Origin: Aplectana chamaeleonis
Lineage: Eukaryota; Nematoda; Chromadorea; Rhabditida; Cosmocercidae
DNA length: 64,000 bases
Reading direction: 5' to 3'
Assembly (NCBI GenBank): GCA_029168955.1
Contig: JAPDOI010000436.1
Span: 186,001-250,000, forward strand
Positions 31,991-43,533 of this stretch are shown here, piece after piece (position 1 is the stretch's first letter; each line of letters opens with the position of its first letter). Under the pieces are notes generated by a model. The model was not told the origin of the DNA. It worked only from the letters and a program-made list of their open reading frames with translations, and did not search any database. The position numbers were made by a program, and so were the translations under genes.

Positions 31991-32482
31991 TGCTTTTCAG
32001 AGATATTAAACATTTCGATCATCCCAGACCATTTTCTGAACGCGTCCACTACCATCATGTACTAGAAACCATTCATTGGCCAGCGAAATCTACACGAACT
32101 CGCTGCCAAACATTAGTTGTTGCCGGCCAAGCTTCTAGTGGTACTTTCCGAGGGTTCTTTGCACAATTTTGGCAATTCTCGCATTGCCGCATAACATTTT
32201 CGCAGTCCTTGTCAATATTAGGCCAGTAACGTAACTTCTGGCTACCTTTTTCATCCTTCCAATCCCAGGATGACCAACATGCAGCTCTTTCAAAACTTGC
32301 GACTGCAGCTTCGCGGGAATCACCCCTCTTTCACCAGTCATGAGACAGTTCCCAACAACTGACAGTGTCTCTTTCTTGTTGTGAAATGGAATCAGATCAC
32401 CCTCAATCTTCGGCCATCTTCCACTTTTCACAAACAGCACAAATTTATTCAGCAAAGGGTCTTTTTTCCGTAAGCAACTCAA
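31991..32482 (-). pseudogene. Integrase N-terminal zinc-finger region (frameshifted)
   Basis: LKELHVGHPGIGRMKKVARS gives the His pair. About 32235 a one-base loss shifts frame, after which RQCENCQNC gives the Cys pair, completing an HHCC finger across two frames. The start of the catalytic core (RVDFAG, near 32090) is also split by frameshifts and a stop. Confidence 0.85.
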
Positions 32483-33005
32483 CGTCCCTGTGCGTTACTG
32501 GTAACTTCCTGATGCAATCTTCAAGGACCATAGACACATCTTTCTCAACTGCTGCGATCACAGTGTCTTCTTCCTCAAGTTTATGCGTCTGCATCAACCT
32601 TGACAATCCATCGGCTTGTCCGAATTTCGTGGTCTTTACATACTCGATGTCGAAGTCTTTACCTAGCAGTATAGTTGCCCATCTCATGAGTCTGTTGGCG
32701 GAGTACACTGGAACTCCCTTCTTGTCACCAAAGATGGCTAGTATTGGTTTGTGATCCGTCAGCAGCACAAATTTCCTTCCGTATACGTACTTATGGAATT
32801 TTTTCACTGCAAACACAAGTCCCATGGCTTCCTTCTCGATCTGAGAGTAATTCTTCTCTGCGCTCGTCAGAGAACGCGAAGCATGTGCTACAGGCTTTTC
32901 TGTGCAGTCCGAATACCTATGCGAGATTACACATCCAATTCCATAGTCGCAAGCGTCAGCCGCGACCACAATCTTCTGCTTGGGATCGTAGTGAGCCAAG
33001 TTCAT
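32445..33005 (-). pseudogene. RNase H domain of the LTR element
   Basis: VVAADACDYGIGCVISHRYS carries the first catalytic Asp, EKNYSQIEKEAMGLVFAVKK the Glu region and FVLLTDHKPILAIF the second Asp, as in Ty3/gypsy RNase H. It continues into the connector before integrase. Confidence 0.9.
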
Positions 33006-33060
33006 CTCAACTACACAATGCTGCCTTCAACTTCTCAAACGCTGCTTGATGTTGAGATTA

Positions 33061-33783
33061 TTATTCCCATTTCACATCCTTTTTCGGCATTGCGTCTAAT
33101 GGACCACGCAGATCTTTCATCGTCGGCATGAATGCTGAGTAGTAAGTTACCACGCCCAAAAATGCCCGTAGCTGACCAACATTCTTCGGTACACCCATAT
33201 TTTTGATGGCTTCAATCTTTTCCGGGTTAGGCCTTCTGCCATTCTTATCAACAATGAACCTTAGGTAACGAATTTCCGGTTTGGAAAATGCGCACTTTTC
33301 CAAGCGCACTCTGAATCCGTATTCACCGCTCCTCTCTCACAAAGCCAGCAAATTCTCTTTATGCTCTTCTTCGGTTTTTGCACAAACTAAAATATCGTCC
33401 AGGTACGTAGTCACACCTCTCAGTCCTGAGACCATCTTGTACATTATCTGCTGAAATGTTCCCGGTGCAATCTTTATTCCGAATGGCAAACGATTGTTTT
33501 GAAACAATTCACGATGGGTGTTCACCACAACTTTCTTCTTCGCTTCTTCAGACAACTCAATCTGCAGATAAGCATCTGACAGATCGATCTGCGAAAACAC
33601 AGTTCCACCATTCAGAGACGCAAAAATATCCTCTGGCACTGGCAGCGGATAATCAAATGACTGCACTGCCTTGTTCAGACCAGCTGAGAAGTCCGCACAG
33701 ACTCTCAATTTTCCATTTGATTTCTTCACGCATACTATTGGTGCAGCCCGTTCACTATGGCTAACTGGCGTAATGACACCCAT
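33061..33783 (-). pseudogene. Reverse transcriptase of the LTR element (frameshifted)
   Basis: 33783-33337 contains IVCVKKSNGKLRVCADFS, FSQIDLSDAYLQIELSEEAK, LPFGIKIAPGTFQQIM and the YLDD active site in GVTTYLDDILV. A frameshift near 33320 leads to 33309-33061 with the thumb/connection block (EKCAFSKPEIRYLRFIVDK, LRAFLGVVTYYSAFM). Intact catalytic motifs but no continuous frame. Confidence 0.93.
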
Positions 33784-33796
33784 ATTCGGCAGTCTG

Positions 33797-34028
33797 TCAA
33801 TTAAACTCGCATCTTAGCTTCCCACGAGCCTTCATGGGAGTCTCACTGGCATTTTTCACTACAAGACTCGTGCTTTGCAGGGTTGGAGATCCCATCTTTC
33901 TCCAAACATCCTCGTTTATTAACGTAATATCGGACCCTGTGTCTAGAAGAAACTCTATAGGGTGGTTATACACGATCGCTTCCACATAGACACGTGCGGA
34001 GTTGACTTCGACAGCCGCATTTGCAATC
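33797..34028 (-). pseudogene. Aspartic protease of the LTR element
   Basis: IEFLLDTGSDITLINEDVW carries the DTGS active site. The N-terminus is cut by the A2 insertion. The C-terminus is out of frame with RT, and the spacer to RT is much shorter than usual, so a deletion is likely. Confidence 0.88.
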
Positions 34029-34584
34029 TTAAAGGCAGTGGGCACGATGAAAAACGTTATCTAAAAAACTACAAAAATCAGCTTAGATCAAAAACAGCTG
34101 AAAAACTATGAAGGTAGCGCGGTGAAAAACGGTCTACAAATAGAGTTTCTAGGGCCCAAAGAAGGTAGTTCGTGCACACGTGCACAGCGATGACGAAACA
34201 GATCGCAGTCTCATGCCGAGCAGTCAAAAATCATCGACATTCAGAGGACGAAATAAATGCAAATTTAACGAATAAAAACAGTTGAATAATGAAAGCATCA
34301 CTTCAGTCAATGTTTTTGACTAGATGTGTACATAAATTCGAAGGTTCATTGATTGACATTCAATTTCAAGCTAGCTGATGTTCTTGATATAAGAGGTCAT
34401 CGATGCCGATGATGTGGAGAGGGCTCGTCCACCATCAAAAGACAAGAAAGTTCAGGTTTCAAATTCGCCCCAAAACAGTGGTTTTTTCGCGGTTTTTTCT
34501 TATAGGTCCTACTACTCGAGACCCAGGAAAGGATTTGGAGAGAAAAAGACGACAAGCATATTTGATCGCGACCACTGCCTTTAA
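34029..34584. mobile_element. Family A TTAA element inside the LTR retrotransposon (A2)
   Basis: TTAAAGGCAGTGGGCACGAT (34029) to TCGCGACCACTGCCTTTAA (34584), flanked by the duplicated TTAA. It splits gag from protease. Its first half matches A1 and A4, its second half A3 and A4. Confidence 0.93.
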
Positions 34585-35578
34585 CGACGTGCACATTGCG
34601 CTTAAGGCCTTGCTTCGTGTTCTTTCTATGATTTCCACCCTGATAGCCTCTTTTTACCGATTTATTTTCCACAGCCTGCCGTTGACTTGCAATTTCACAA
34701 AAATTTTCTTTATGCCCAGTTCTCTTGCACTTCTTGCAAAACCAAGGCTTTGACTTGCAGGTTCTTGCCAACTGGTTACCGTCGCAATTCCAACACTGAA
34801 TTGCTTTCTTTTCGACTTTGTTCGTTTCTTCCACGAACTTCACATTGCCAGCGATAGTTTCACTGTCTCTCTTCAAACTCAAAAAGATCTCACATTCCAT
34901 GTGCAACTCTTGGAGTGAAACTTTTCGTTCAGCCTTATACTCCCTATCAAGCGCTGCAATGAGTCGCTGCCTTATCTCGGCTTCTTTCTGAGACTTCAGT
35001 CCGAAAATCCATAGCAAACACTTAATTCCATCCGAATCCAATTCGTAGATTTTCGCTTTTTCACATATCTCATTTACCGTGTATGTAAGATAATCTTCAG
35101 AATCACTCCTTTCGACTTTCAAGCACTGATATCTCGTTGTGAACTCTGATGGCTTAAGATCGAACAGCTGTTTCAGAATGTTCACTGTTTCGTCGAATCC
35201 GATTTCAACTACCTCCTTTGGCAGAACATGCCTCTGATACTTCTCAAATGAAACCGAATCTAACTTCTCACAAAGCAGTCTGACCCTTGCACTATCAGGA
35301 AGCTGTTTTTCATCATCAGGAAACACTTCTTTGTATCGAGAAAACCATCTCGAGAAACTCATGTCCGTATTTGGATCAAATATGAACTTTTCTATTCGAT
35401 TACTCAGAGCCGACATCATGTTTGGAATTAAAATCTCTTCAGTTACTCTCTGGACTCCATTTGTGCCTGACATTCTGTTCAAAACGAGCTCTATCATGTC
35501 TTTCTGCTGTTTCTCGGCAGCTTTTCTCTGTTCTTCCAATAATTCTTTGAACATTGACATAACTAGTTGAGTATTCAT
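34585..35578 (-). pseudogene. Gag polyprotein of the LTR element, truncated by insertion
   Basis: About 330 codons from ATG 35578 with a charged coiled N-terminus and a capsid-like middle (NTDMSFSRWFSRYKEVFPDD). It has two Cys clusters: CWNCDGNQLARTC, which lacks the expected His, and a canonical CX2CX4HX4C knuckle (CKKCKRTGHKENFC). The open frame runs on into A2 as non-gag sequence. This is the longest intact frame in the window after the RTE RT. Confidence 0.9.
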
Positions 35579-35773
35579 GACTGGCCTAGGCTTCCTGCTA
35601 ACAGCCTTTCAGAAATCTGCAACTACTTCTGCAAATTTCCAATCAGTTTTCGGAAACTTTCCTTCTTTCGTTTCCGAAAAACTGCCTTCTTTCAGTTTCT
35701 GAAAACTTTCCTTCCATCGTTTTCGGAAACTCTGTCTGAGCTCTTCCACTGCTGCTCCAATAGCAAGCAAGCA

Positions 35774-35789
35774 GACTTCCTGATCGCCA
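35774..35789 (-). other. Primer-binding site
   Basis: TGGCGATCAGGAAGTC on the minus strand starts one base after the 5' LTR. It begins with TGG, complement of a tRNA CCA end. The next bases resemble the 3' end of a tRNA-Arg, but with mismatches. Confidence 0.6.
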
Positions 35790-35790
35790 A

Positions 35791-36128
35791 TGTTGTATTC
35801 CGAAGAATACAAGTTCTACGCTCTCTATAACAGGCGAGAGCTACCGTTGCTGCTGCAGGGAAGACCAGAGAATACAGTAGAGTTCATTAGTAGCGAATAA
35901 TCCAAACACCAGAGTTGAACACCAGAGATGAGCGGGGCAGTGCGGCTGAGACTGACAGCTCTCCGGCCCTCACCAACGGCCTTTTATGCGGTCCGCTTCC
36001 CGCTGGATCACTCATCTGATCTGCTCAACGGGAGAGCACCTCTCCTACTTGGGTGGTCATCGGCATTCTAACCTCGCCGATCACGGACACTTTCTCTCAG
36101 ATCACTTCCTGATCTGTCAACCATAGCA
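35791..36128 (-). repeat. 5' LTR (338 bp)
   Basis: Begins TGTTGTATTCC and ends CATAGCA on the plus strand. Nearly identical to the 3' LTR apart from the length differences noted there. Confidence 0.93.
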
Positions 36129-36133
36129 AAGTG

Positions 36134-36754
36134 AAAAGTTCAAAAAGAAAGGGAACGAGCGGCTATTCGTAATGTTTCTAATTGTTCAGGTTTCTGTTGA
36201 TTTTTTTCACAAAAATTCTTGAACTCAAAAAAAAATCCTTAGAACGTTTTTATTGATGGAACATGTTCCCCTACGCTTAACACAATATTGCAAGTCCATT
36301 AGCTGTTTTTTCGTCCAACTTAGTCAAAAAGCAGCATTCCAGCGAAATGTGTTTTTCAACGCAAAGTGTAAATGGTTACTCACATCTTACCACTCACTGA
36401 CATGCAAGGCACTTGAAATACGTTGTCCACACTACAAATGTAAAACAGTAACAAATTTTTGTAGGAAGTAAAGGGGCTTTGGCATATTACTCTAATTGAC
36501 ATTTTACGCAATTCGAAAAGCTAGCCGCGACACATTTGCAAATCTCTTAGAACTTGTTTCCAAATCCATATATCTGTGAAAATTATAGACAATGGATTAA
36601 CTGAACGACACATTTCTTTCCAGCTTTTCTTTAGCCCCGTGATTTTTCGCCGGCGTGTGTACCGGTAGTTTGCATAGCAATATTAACCGTAATATGTGTT
36701 TTATCAGAGTTCTCCAACCTCATCAATAGGCCAATCACGGTGTATTTTCTATGT
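36134..36754. other. No gene recognised
   Basis: AT-rich sequence between the LTR element and the CpG-rich array. Nothing shared with other parts of the window. Confidence 0.4.
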
Positions 36755-37895
36755 ACTCAGACAATGGGGTGGACCGACCGCGGGCGAAAAATCGCGTTTC
36801 GTACCGACCGCGTGTCACTATCGTACTGACCGCGGGCAAAAAATGCATTTCGTACCAAACGCGCGCATTTGCGTACTGACCGCGCAAACGAAATAGTGCA
36901 CGCGGTCGATACGCCTGTGCTGCGTACCAACCGCTCGCGGAAATCCATAGCGACGTACTGACCGCGCGCATTCATCTTTGCGCGCGGTCAGTACGGAATA
37001 TGACTTTTCGCTGCGGTCAGTACGTGAGCACACGCAGTTAGTACGCAAGTGGTCGTGTTCGGTACGCAACTGTCCGCGTTCAGCACGCACGAAAGCTGGT
37101 CGGTGAGGTCGTTCTTTGAGTTCGCGCGGTCGGTACGCAATCGTCCGCGTTCAGAGCCCAAACAAACTGGTCGGTATGATCGATTTGTCAGTCTGTGCGG
37201 TCGGTACGCAAGTGTTCTCGTTCAGTACGCAATCGTCCGCGTTCAGTACGCAAGCAAACTGCTCGCTGAGATCGGTTTGTCGGTCTGCGCGGTTGGTACG
37301 CAAGTGATCGCGTTCAGTACCCAATCGACCGCGTTCAGTACGCAAACAAACTGGTCGGTGAGATCGATTTGTCAGTCTGTGCGGTCGGTACGCAAGTGTT
37401 CTCGTTCAGTACGCAATCGTCCGCGTTTAGTACGCAAACAAATTGATCGGTGAGATCGATTTGTCAGTCTGTGCGGTCGGTACGCAAGTGTCCGCGTTCA
37501 GTACGCAATCGCCCACGTTCAGTACGTAAGCAAATTACTCGTTGAGATTGGTTTGTGGGTCTGCGCGGTCGGTACTCAAGTGTTTGCGTTCAGTACCCAA
37601 TCGCCCGCGTTCAGCACGCAAGCAGGCTGGTGGGTGTGGTCGGTTTGTCGGTCTGCACGGTCAGTGCGCAGGTGTGCGCGTTCAGTACGCAATCGACCGC
37701 GTTCAGTACGCAAACAAACTGGTCGGTGAAATCAGTTTTTCACTCTGTGTGGTTGGTACGCAAGTGTTCGCGTTCAGTACGCAATAGCGTGCGTTCAGCA
37801 CGCAAGCAGACTGGTGGGTGTGGTCGGTTTGTCAGTCTGCACGGTCAGTACGCACGTGTGCGGGATCAGTACGCAATCGCCCGCGTTCTGTGCGC
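36755..37895. repeat. CpG-rich minisatellite with higher-order units
   Basis: It starts at TACTCAGACAATGGGGTGG. To about 36975, GACCGCG-type words alternate with variable spacers. Then the orientation flips (GCGCGCGGTCAGTACG). From 37200 a 92-93-bp higher-order unit repeats at 37200, 37292, 37384, 37477, 37570, 37664, 37756 and 37849. Each unit has two 21-bp GTACGCAAN parts and one of about 50 bp (GCAAACTGGTCGGTGAGATC and so on). Open frames across it are repeat artefacts. Confidence 0.93.
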
Positions 37896-38377
37896 AGGTG
37901 AACTCGTGAGAGTTGTACATAAGCAAGTGCACGTGCTTAGTTAACAACGAAATCCCGAGCTTTTGCGCATTTAGTCTGCCGCTTCATCGGAGGGGGGGCC
38001 TTCCTTGGAAAGTTTCGACTTTTTTTGTTCTGGTAGAGAGTCTGATGGGTTGGTCTTCGTGACAACTGTGTCTTCAAAACTGAGAATCCGATTGGAACCA
38101 CTGAAATGGGGCAATTTTTTTTGACTATAACAGTTGCCTAATTCACAACTTTGTTCACACACGTCTGGCTTCATCTATCCCAAGCCTATAACTCGTTTTC
38201 TTCAAAATAGTCAGTGCTCATGAAAAAGTCCTGTTAATCGAGGAAGGAAAAACTACATGCACGGGCGTAGTGATCCTACTGATGGCCGGTTTTGAGTTTT
38301 TTCTGTGTTTTTCTCCTAGGCTCTTGCCGACTTTCGTCATAATGAGGGTAAGCCTAGACATACGTGGATGTGGGACC

Positions 38378-38833
38378 CTAAAGGCAGTGTTCACGATAAA
38401 TTTCACTTCCGATATCTCCACGGCTTCCGGAAGGTGTGGTGCACTATATAGCAAGGCATGCTTAAAAAGGACACGAAAGACGAGTTTTTGAGCCAAAATA
38501 GGCCCTTCTTTGTTTAGGTTGATTTTTGAGCGTGGAGGAATTGACCGTTAGGAGTATGATACCTATAAGTGCAATGAAGCGATCAGCTCACTCATCAGCA
38601 CTTCCTTGACTTGATCATTCTTTTAATCTGAGTCTTCATTTGTTCTTTTTGAGGGGCGGATCTATGGCACGAGGCGTGTCTGGGACACCAAAACGCTTGT
38701 TTGCAGCCGTTATTTTGCCGCTCCTGGCTCATTTTATACCGCGTCTTTCGAAACTGGGAGCCTAGGATCCTTCTCGCAAATCATTTCACTGTGGAAAGTC
38801 AACGAGGATGATCATCGTGAACGCTGCCTTTGA
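38378..38833. mobile_element. TTAA-type element family M
   Basis: CTAAAGGCAGTGTTCACGATAA and ATCATCGTGAACGCTGCCTTTGA are inverted ends. The interior differs from families D and E; it has a distant relation to the element at 47.43 kb. Confidence 0.7.
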
Positions 38834-40935
38834 GCATCCATTTTGATCACGAGCAATAAGCAGGAATTCAAAATTATCCTTCAAACATCCAGGGTGTCTT
38901 ATTGAATGTCAGCTAACTGGATGCTGTGATAAATCAACACTGCCCTCGAATAATGTTTGGGCGAGAAAACACAACAATGCACCACTCCTTCTGCAGCTGC
39001 GTGGTATTTATAGAGACCCTATCAGTTTTGTAGAGCCATGTGTAGAGCAGGAAAGACTTCTCATACAGTTACAACTGAAATTCCTCCACACTTCATACAA
39101 TCATAGCATAAAATCGCGCGGTCGATTGAATATTATTAATGCCAGCTTTGAGATATCTGTGCATCGCATGATTTTTGGGCTATGAGAAAAAATCTACTTC
39201 GGATTTTCATATCCTCATATGCTACATATAGAGTGGGTATCTACTAAGAGAAAGTTTTTGGAGAAATGATTAAGTGGTACGCACAGATTCAGGTAACGCA
39301 AAATTAACTATACTTGTGAATCGAGGTCGCGATCTGGCGTAACAGTGGTGTAAATTGCTCAGAGTTGGTACGATACAACATGCTGATGTGAAGCAAAAAA
39401 CCTTACCAACCGGTTACGTCCAATGCGTAATGTACAGGCAGGACCTGAGATTATTTCGGTTCATGGTGGTCATCAAGTTCTAACAGCAGTGGACATTCTC
39501 TCAGCTTACCGTTGAGCATGTGCATCGGCAACGTATAATTGATATTCTGATTATGCTGACAAGCTTAACACGTGGGACGCTGCTCTGCTCACAACCACTC
39601 TTGATTTGGGAAGATGTTTGGGTCTGCACTGACCAGAATCGAACTTCCTACCGAGTTCTTTGTCACCTAAAACCTCTATGACCTTCTTGATCACCTCGTC
39701 ATCGAGTACGCTAATGGCCACATTATCGACTCCCCCCCCCCCCCGACTGCCCCGGCGTGCTCCAGATTTAACTTAAAACTGGGTATTTTATTCAAATTGC
39801 CAGCATATTTCTTTATAAATCCTTTTTTCCTTGAGCTATCTTTTTCTGTCTTCTCCGTTCTCCTTTCGCTCTCTACAACTCCAACAACTTTTCTTTCTCC
39901 TCTTCTTCATCTTTCTGTTGTTGTGATACTTTTCTTTGCTTTATCTTTCTATTTATTTATTTATTTATTTATTTACTAATTCATTCTCTTTCCTTCCTTC
40001 TTTTTCTTGATCTCCTTGTTTTACTGAAGATTCTCACTCTTTCTCTCAATATTGACCGTCCTGCTGTCCTTAATACTAAAATTTTTCATCATCTTATTCT
40101 TCTTGGTCTAGTCGTGGTTTTAGGTGGTTTAGTAATGATATTCGACATTTGATGTTTTCGAGTTTTTCAAAACATAATGAAAAATACTGGTCGCGATAAT
40201 TCGTGAAAAATTTTCTTTGTAAAAGGAGCTTATCTTTCGTAGGAAGAAATCTGAATATGTTTTCACCAAAACAGACACCAAAAAACCTCGTTTCAGCGGC
40301 TTCAACCGCTGACTTATTTCATTGAAAAAAGTTGTAGAATCACAATCAACTAGTACATTCGATCTCACGAGGGTTTGGAGAATAAATCACACAAGTAGTC
40401 ACCTCACAGTACCATGAATTGAATCCCGAATAGGGGAACTAGGAAGAAGGCAGAGGAAGGAAATGCAAGAACAGTTATCGATGGTGGGAAAATACGAGGA
40501 ATACCATCACAATCTGAAAAAAATTTGTAAAATGCCTCTCAATACGAAAGTTTTTTGAGACTTGACAGCGGGTGGTATGCATGCACATGCGGCAAGTATA
40601 CATTGCTCCCATGAAAATGACGCGCATTAATGCCCAAAAAACCGTCCTTGATTAAAAGACTCACGAGTTTCCATCATGAAGATGTATATTTGGCCAACAC
40701 TGGAGCAAAAGTGAATGAAACGAAAAAAACGTGCAAGCAAGGTGAAACCATCTAATGCGGCAGGCCTCCGACAGCCAAATATCGTTTTTCTTATGAACAT
40801 TAACTTAATTTTGAGCTAAACACGCGGTAGACGAAAAACGGCTAGCTTAGCGACCAGTCACTGTCTGGATCAGCTATGCAAAACCATGATTTCTCTTATC
40901 TACCCTCACTATAGCATTGAATCTTTTCGAAAGTA
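38834..40935. other. No gene recognised; simple repeats
   Basis: Contains a poly-C run at 39733-39745 and (TTTA)n at about 39949-39975, which could be an antisense LINE tail. No reverse-transcriptase or transposase motif is readable. Confidence 0.35.
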
Positions 40936-41094
40936 TTGGGTTGATGCGTAATTGTGAAACTTTTTTAAAATACTTTCATTCAACAAAAACAAAAATAATA
41001 TTTGATTAAAACATGTTTGAATCATCATTCGAGAGCATAGTCAGCACATAATTCAGGAACTGCTTCCCATTTGCTTGGCATTCGGCTGATTCCA

Positions 41095-42400
41095 CAGGGT
41101 ATTCCAAAATTATTGGCGTGCGAACTGGCTTCGATTTAAAAAAAATTAAAAAAAATTGAAAAAAAAACCAAATTCTTGCTATTTTGATTTTTTGGATTTC
41201 TTCGAGTCTCAGCTCTGTAATTCTCATCACAGTTCTGTAGATATTGATTTCTAATTTAGTATGATTGATGCGAATCCGAAGTTCGGTGCCATCATCGCAA
41301 CGCAAAATTAACGCACACGACGAGACACATCACCAATCAGCTCAGACTTACCCTGAATGCTATCAGTCGTCTTTGTCAGCTTAGTCCTATCTCTGACTTA
41401 GCTTGTAAAAGCATTAAGATTAGTACTAGCATATCTGAGGTTGTCAAAAGGGTGAGTGCCCGAGTCAACTGCAATTCGAGACTGTCGATGAAGTGGATAG
41501 CTAGAGAAAGGAATCTGTGGTTGGGATCCATCTGAAAAGTCGTCAGGAAGAAGTTGAATCTTTGTTCACACCATCTAGAGCAGACCCATCTGGTGTCCGC
41601 CGACAAGAAGCTGAATGAAGACCGAAATTTCAGGAAGCTCATGCACCGTTGCACAGGAGTCACGCATCGCGTCATGGCGCTTTTAGATGGAACAAATCAT
41701 CAGTCTGAAGTTGACAAAGAAATGCGAAAACGACTGGATAGCAGCTAGAAGAACCAATGAGGTCTTACTGTGAGAAGATGTCACTGGTTGGACTGCTCAA
41801 ACGACTTCTTTGATAGTTCTGGGAGGCATCGCAAGCGAAAGTGGAACTCTGCCGTTTTTCGTGGTTTCTGACATGAAAATCAACAGGGACGTTAGCAGGA
41901 CAACGAGTCTAGAGATTGTTTTGAACCGCTATATAACTTTCCGATGCGGCAGCAGACTCTGCTGCCTCACACTATGCCGTGGATATGCACACAAAGAGAA
42001 AGCAATTCAAGAGTGCTGTCGAAGTGTGCTACCCTGAGTCAAACGCGCACGAAGAATTGCGGTCCTGCTCGTCGGACCGGCATCCACTAAACTTTTTAGT
42101 GTGATCCCTGATGAAATCTGATATCTGCGATCCTTGAAATGCAAAATTGGCCCACTGGAATCTGTTTTGAGGGAAGCTTTGGATGAAATGAATGACTACT
42201 ACCTCCGTGACTGCTGCGACGTCTTTCTAAGACTTCTTGGAGCCGATATTTGAACAGATGGCGGATATTTCCAGATCTAACCACTGTTCTGTGTTAACGC
42301 TAGTATAAATAAATGTATCCATTTCGATTATTCTCATACTCCAGGGTAGGGTTCGAGAAACACGTCAATATCTGCGCGCCAATAATTATGAAACACCCTG
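41095..42400 (+). mobile_element. Tc1-like element nested in the mariner
   Basis: Ends CAGGGTATTCCAAAATTATT (41095) and the complement of CAGGGTGTTTCATAATTATT (ending 42400), with TA at 42401. About 1.3 kb. It interrupts the C-terminal coding part of the outer mariner. Confidence 0.85.
41290..42280 (+). pseudogene. Tc1/mariner-superfamily transposase remnant (inner element)
   Basis: Plus strand, several stops and frameshifts. Recognisable are a HTH-type N-terminus (STSISEVVKRVSARVNCNSR), a VLGGIASESGTLPFF stretch where the second catalytic strand is expected, SDMKINRDV, AHKEKAIQECCRS near the middle Asp block, and a C-terminus REALDEMNDYYLRDCCDVFL ending GGYFQI. The pattern fits the DD37D-like branch of nematode Tc1/mariner elements; the catalytic acids cannot all be read. 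Confidence 0.7.
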
Positions 42401-43060
42401 TACGTGCGAAGAAATCACGATTCTTGAATGCAATCAACGCTTTGACATCAGCCACCAAGTCATCGAAGTCGTCGTAGACTTTGTTTTTCGGGCGTTAGAA
42501 TGGTGTTTGTTGGTTTCGCTGCAGCAAATCGTTGGAAATTCGAAAGCGTTCAGCTCTGTTGTTATCGGAGAGCTCGTGTGGCGCCCATCAAGCCAATTTC
42601 CTTACCTTTCCAAGATTCTTCAGGCGTCGAACGATCGTTGATTGGCTGATATTAAAGTATTCAGGCAGCGTTCGCCTTGTCAGGCTTTCGTCCTATTCTA
42701 CGGCTATCAAAAGTGCTAGATCATCAAAATCCGATGTTCGACCTCTTCACTCTTCATACTCCAAACTAGTGCCACCTGATTCAAAGCGAATAAACCACTT
42801 CCGTACTGCACTATAAATAATTGTTTCTTTGCCAAAAATTTCGTTGAGATCGCGAAACGACTATGCTGCGGTCTGTCTTTTCTCGAAGTGGTAGAGCATA
42901 ATATGGCGAATATGAGTGTGGTTTTCGAGACGCATTTTTAACTGAACATTGAGGATTATTTTCATATAAATATTGAGGACCAAACGCCAGATTACACTGA
43001 AAAAAAACGCGTTATTAAAACCGTTCCAAAATTATGCATCAACCCAATAGATTTTATTGG

Positions 43061-43533
43061 TTAAAGCAGCATACACGCTCGTAAATTTGTTGGAGATAAC
43101 TACGAAATAAAATGGTATGGCCCAGATTACAACGCCTACGCATTTTTAAGCGTCAACAACGAACCACAATGCCGCTACACGAGTAAGAACCTGGCCCAGC
43201 CCTGTATTTCTCCGCCCCACGTATTTGCGTCCTCCTCCAAAACAGGAGTGCTGGGCCACTCCCACCGTCAACGACGTTTGTGAGTGCTACAATAAGTACA
43301 ATAATTAAGTCACATACATCGACGACGGTGGGAATAGCACAGTACCCCTGTTTTGGAGGAGTACGGTAAATAGAGGAGGCGGAGAAATACAGGGCGGGAC
43401 CAACTTCTCACTCGTGTAGCGGCCTTGTAGGTCGTTTTTGTCGCTTCAAAATGCATAGGAGTTTTAATCGGAGATACCGTTCTATTTTCGTTGTTATCTC
43501 AACCACATTAACGAGCGTGTATGCTTCCTTTAA
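43061..43533. mobile_element. Family F palindromic element (F4)
   Basis: TTAAAGCAGCATACACGCTC and GAGCGTGTATGCTTCCTTTAA ends; interior as F1-F3 (CCCACCGTCAACGACGTTTG and its complement). Confidence 0.88.

Larger units (their letters stand above)
30774..36128 (-). mobile_element. Ty3/gypsy-type LTR retrotransposon, minus strand, decayed
   Basis: It is flanked by a 5-bp duplication AAGTG (30769-30773 and 36129-36133). LTRs are at 30774-31043 and 35791-36128. The order gag, protease, reverse transcriptase, RNase H, integrase is that of Ty3/gypsy elements. A primer-binding site and a polypurine tract are present. Frames are broken by several frameshifts, a probable deletion between protease and RT, and a family A element at 34029-34584. 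No envelope-like frame is seen. Confidence 0.95.
41025..42935 (-). pseudogene. Mariner transposase remnant (outer element)
   Basis: N-terminal part 42935-42560: helix-turn-helix region with SQSTIVRRLKNLGKV and the mariner motif as WAPHELSDNNRAERF. The catalytic domain is deleted. The C-terminus follows directly: DDFDDLVADVKALIAFKNRD (about 42460-42400), then, across the nested element, ISRMPSKWEAVPELCADY (about 41085-41030). Several stops. Confidence 0.85.
40936..43047 (-). mobile_element. Internally deleted mariner carrying a nested Tc1-like element
   Basis: Ends TTGGGTTGATGCGTAATTGT (40936) and the matching complement ending CATCAACCCAA (43047), each bordered by TA. Without the inner element (41095-42400) it is only about 0.8 kb, against about 1.3 kb for a complete mariner. 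Confidence 0.88.

Noticed and set aside
32365..33131. Plus-strand frames of 100-129 codons
   Set aside because: Antisense to RNase H and integrase coding sequence.
36755..37895. CRISPR-like array
   Set aside because: Units diverge and spacers are not unique; eukaryotic minisatellite.
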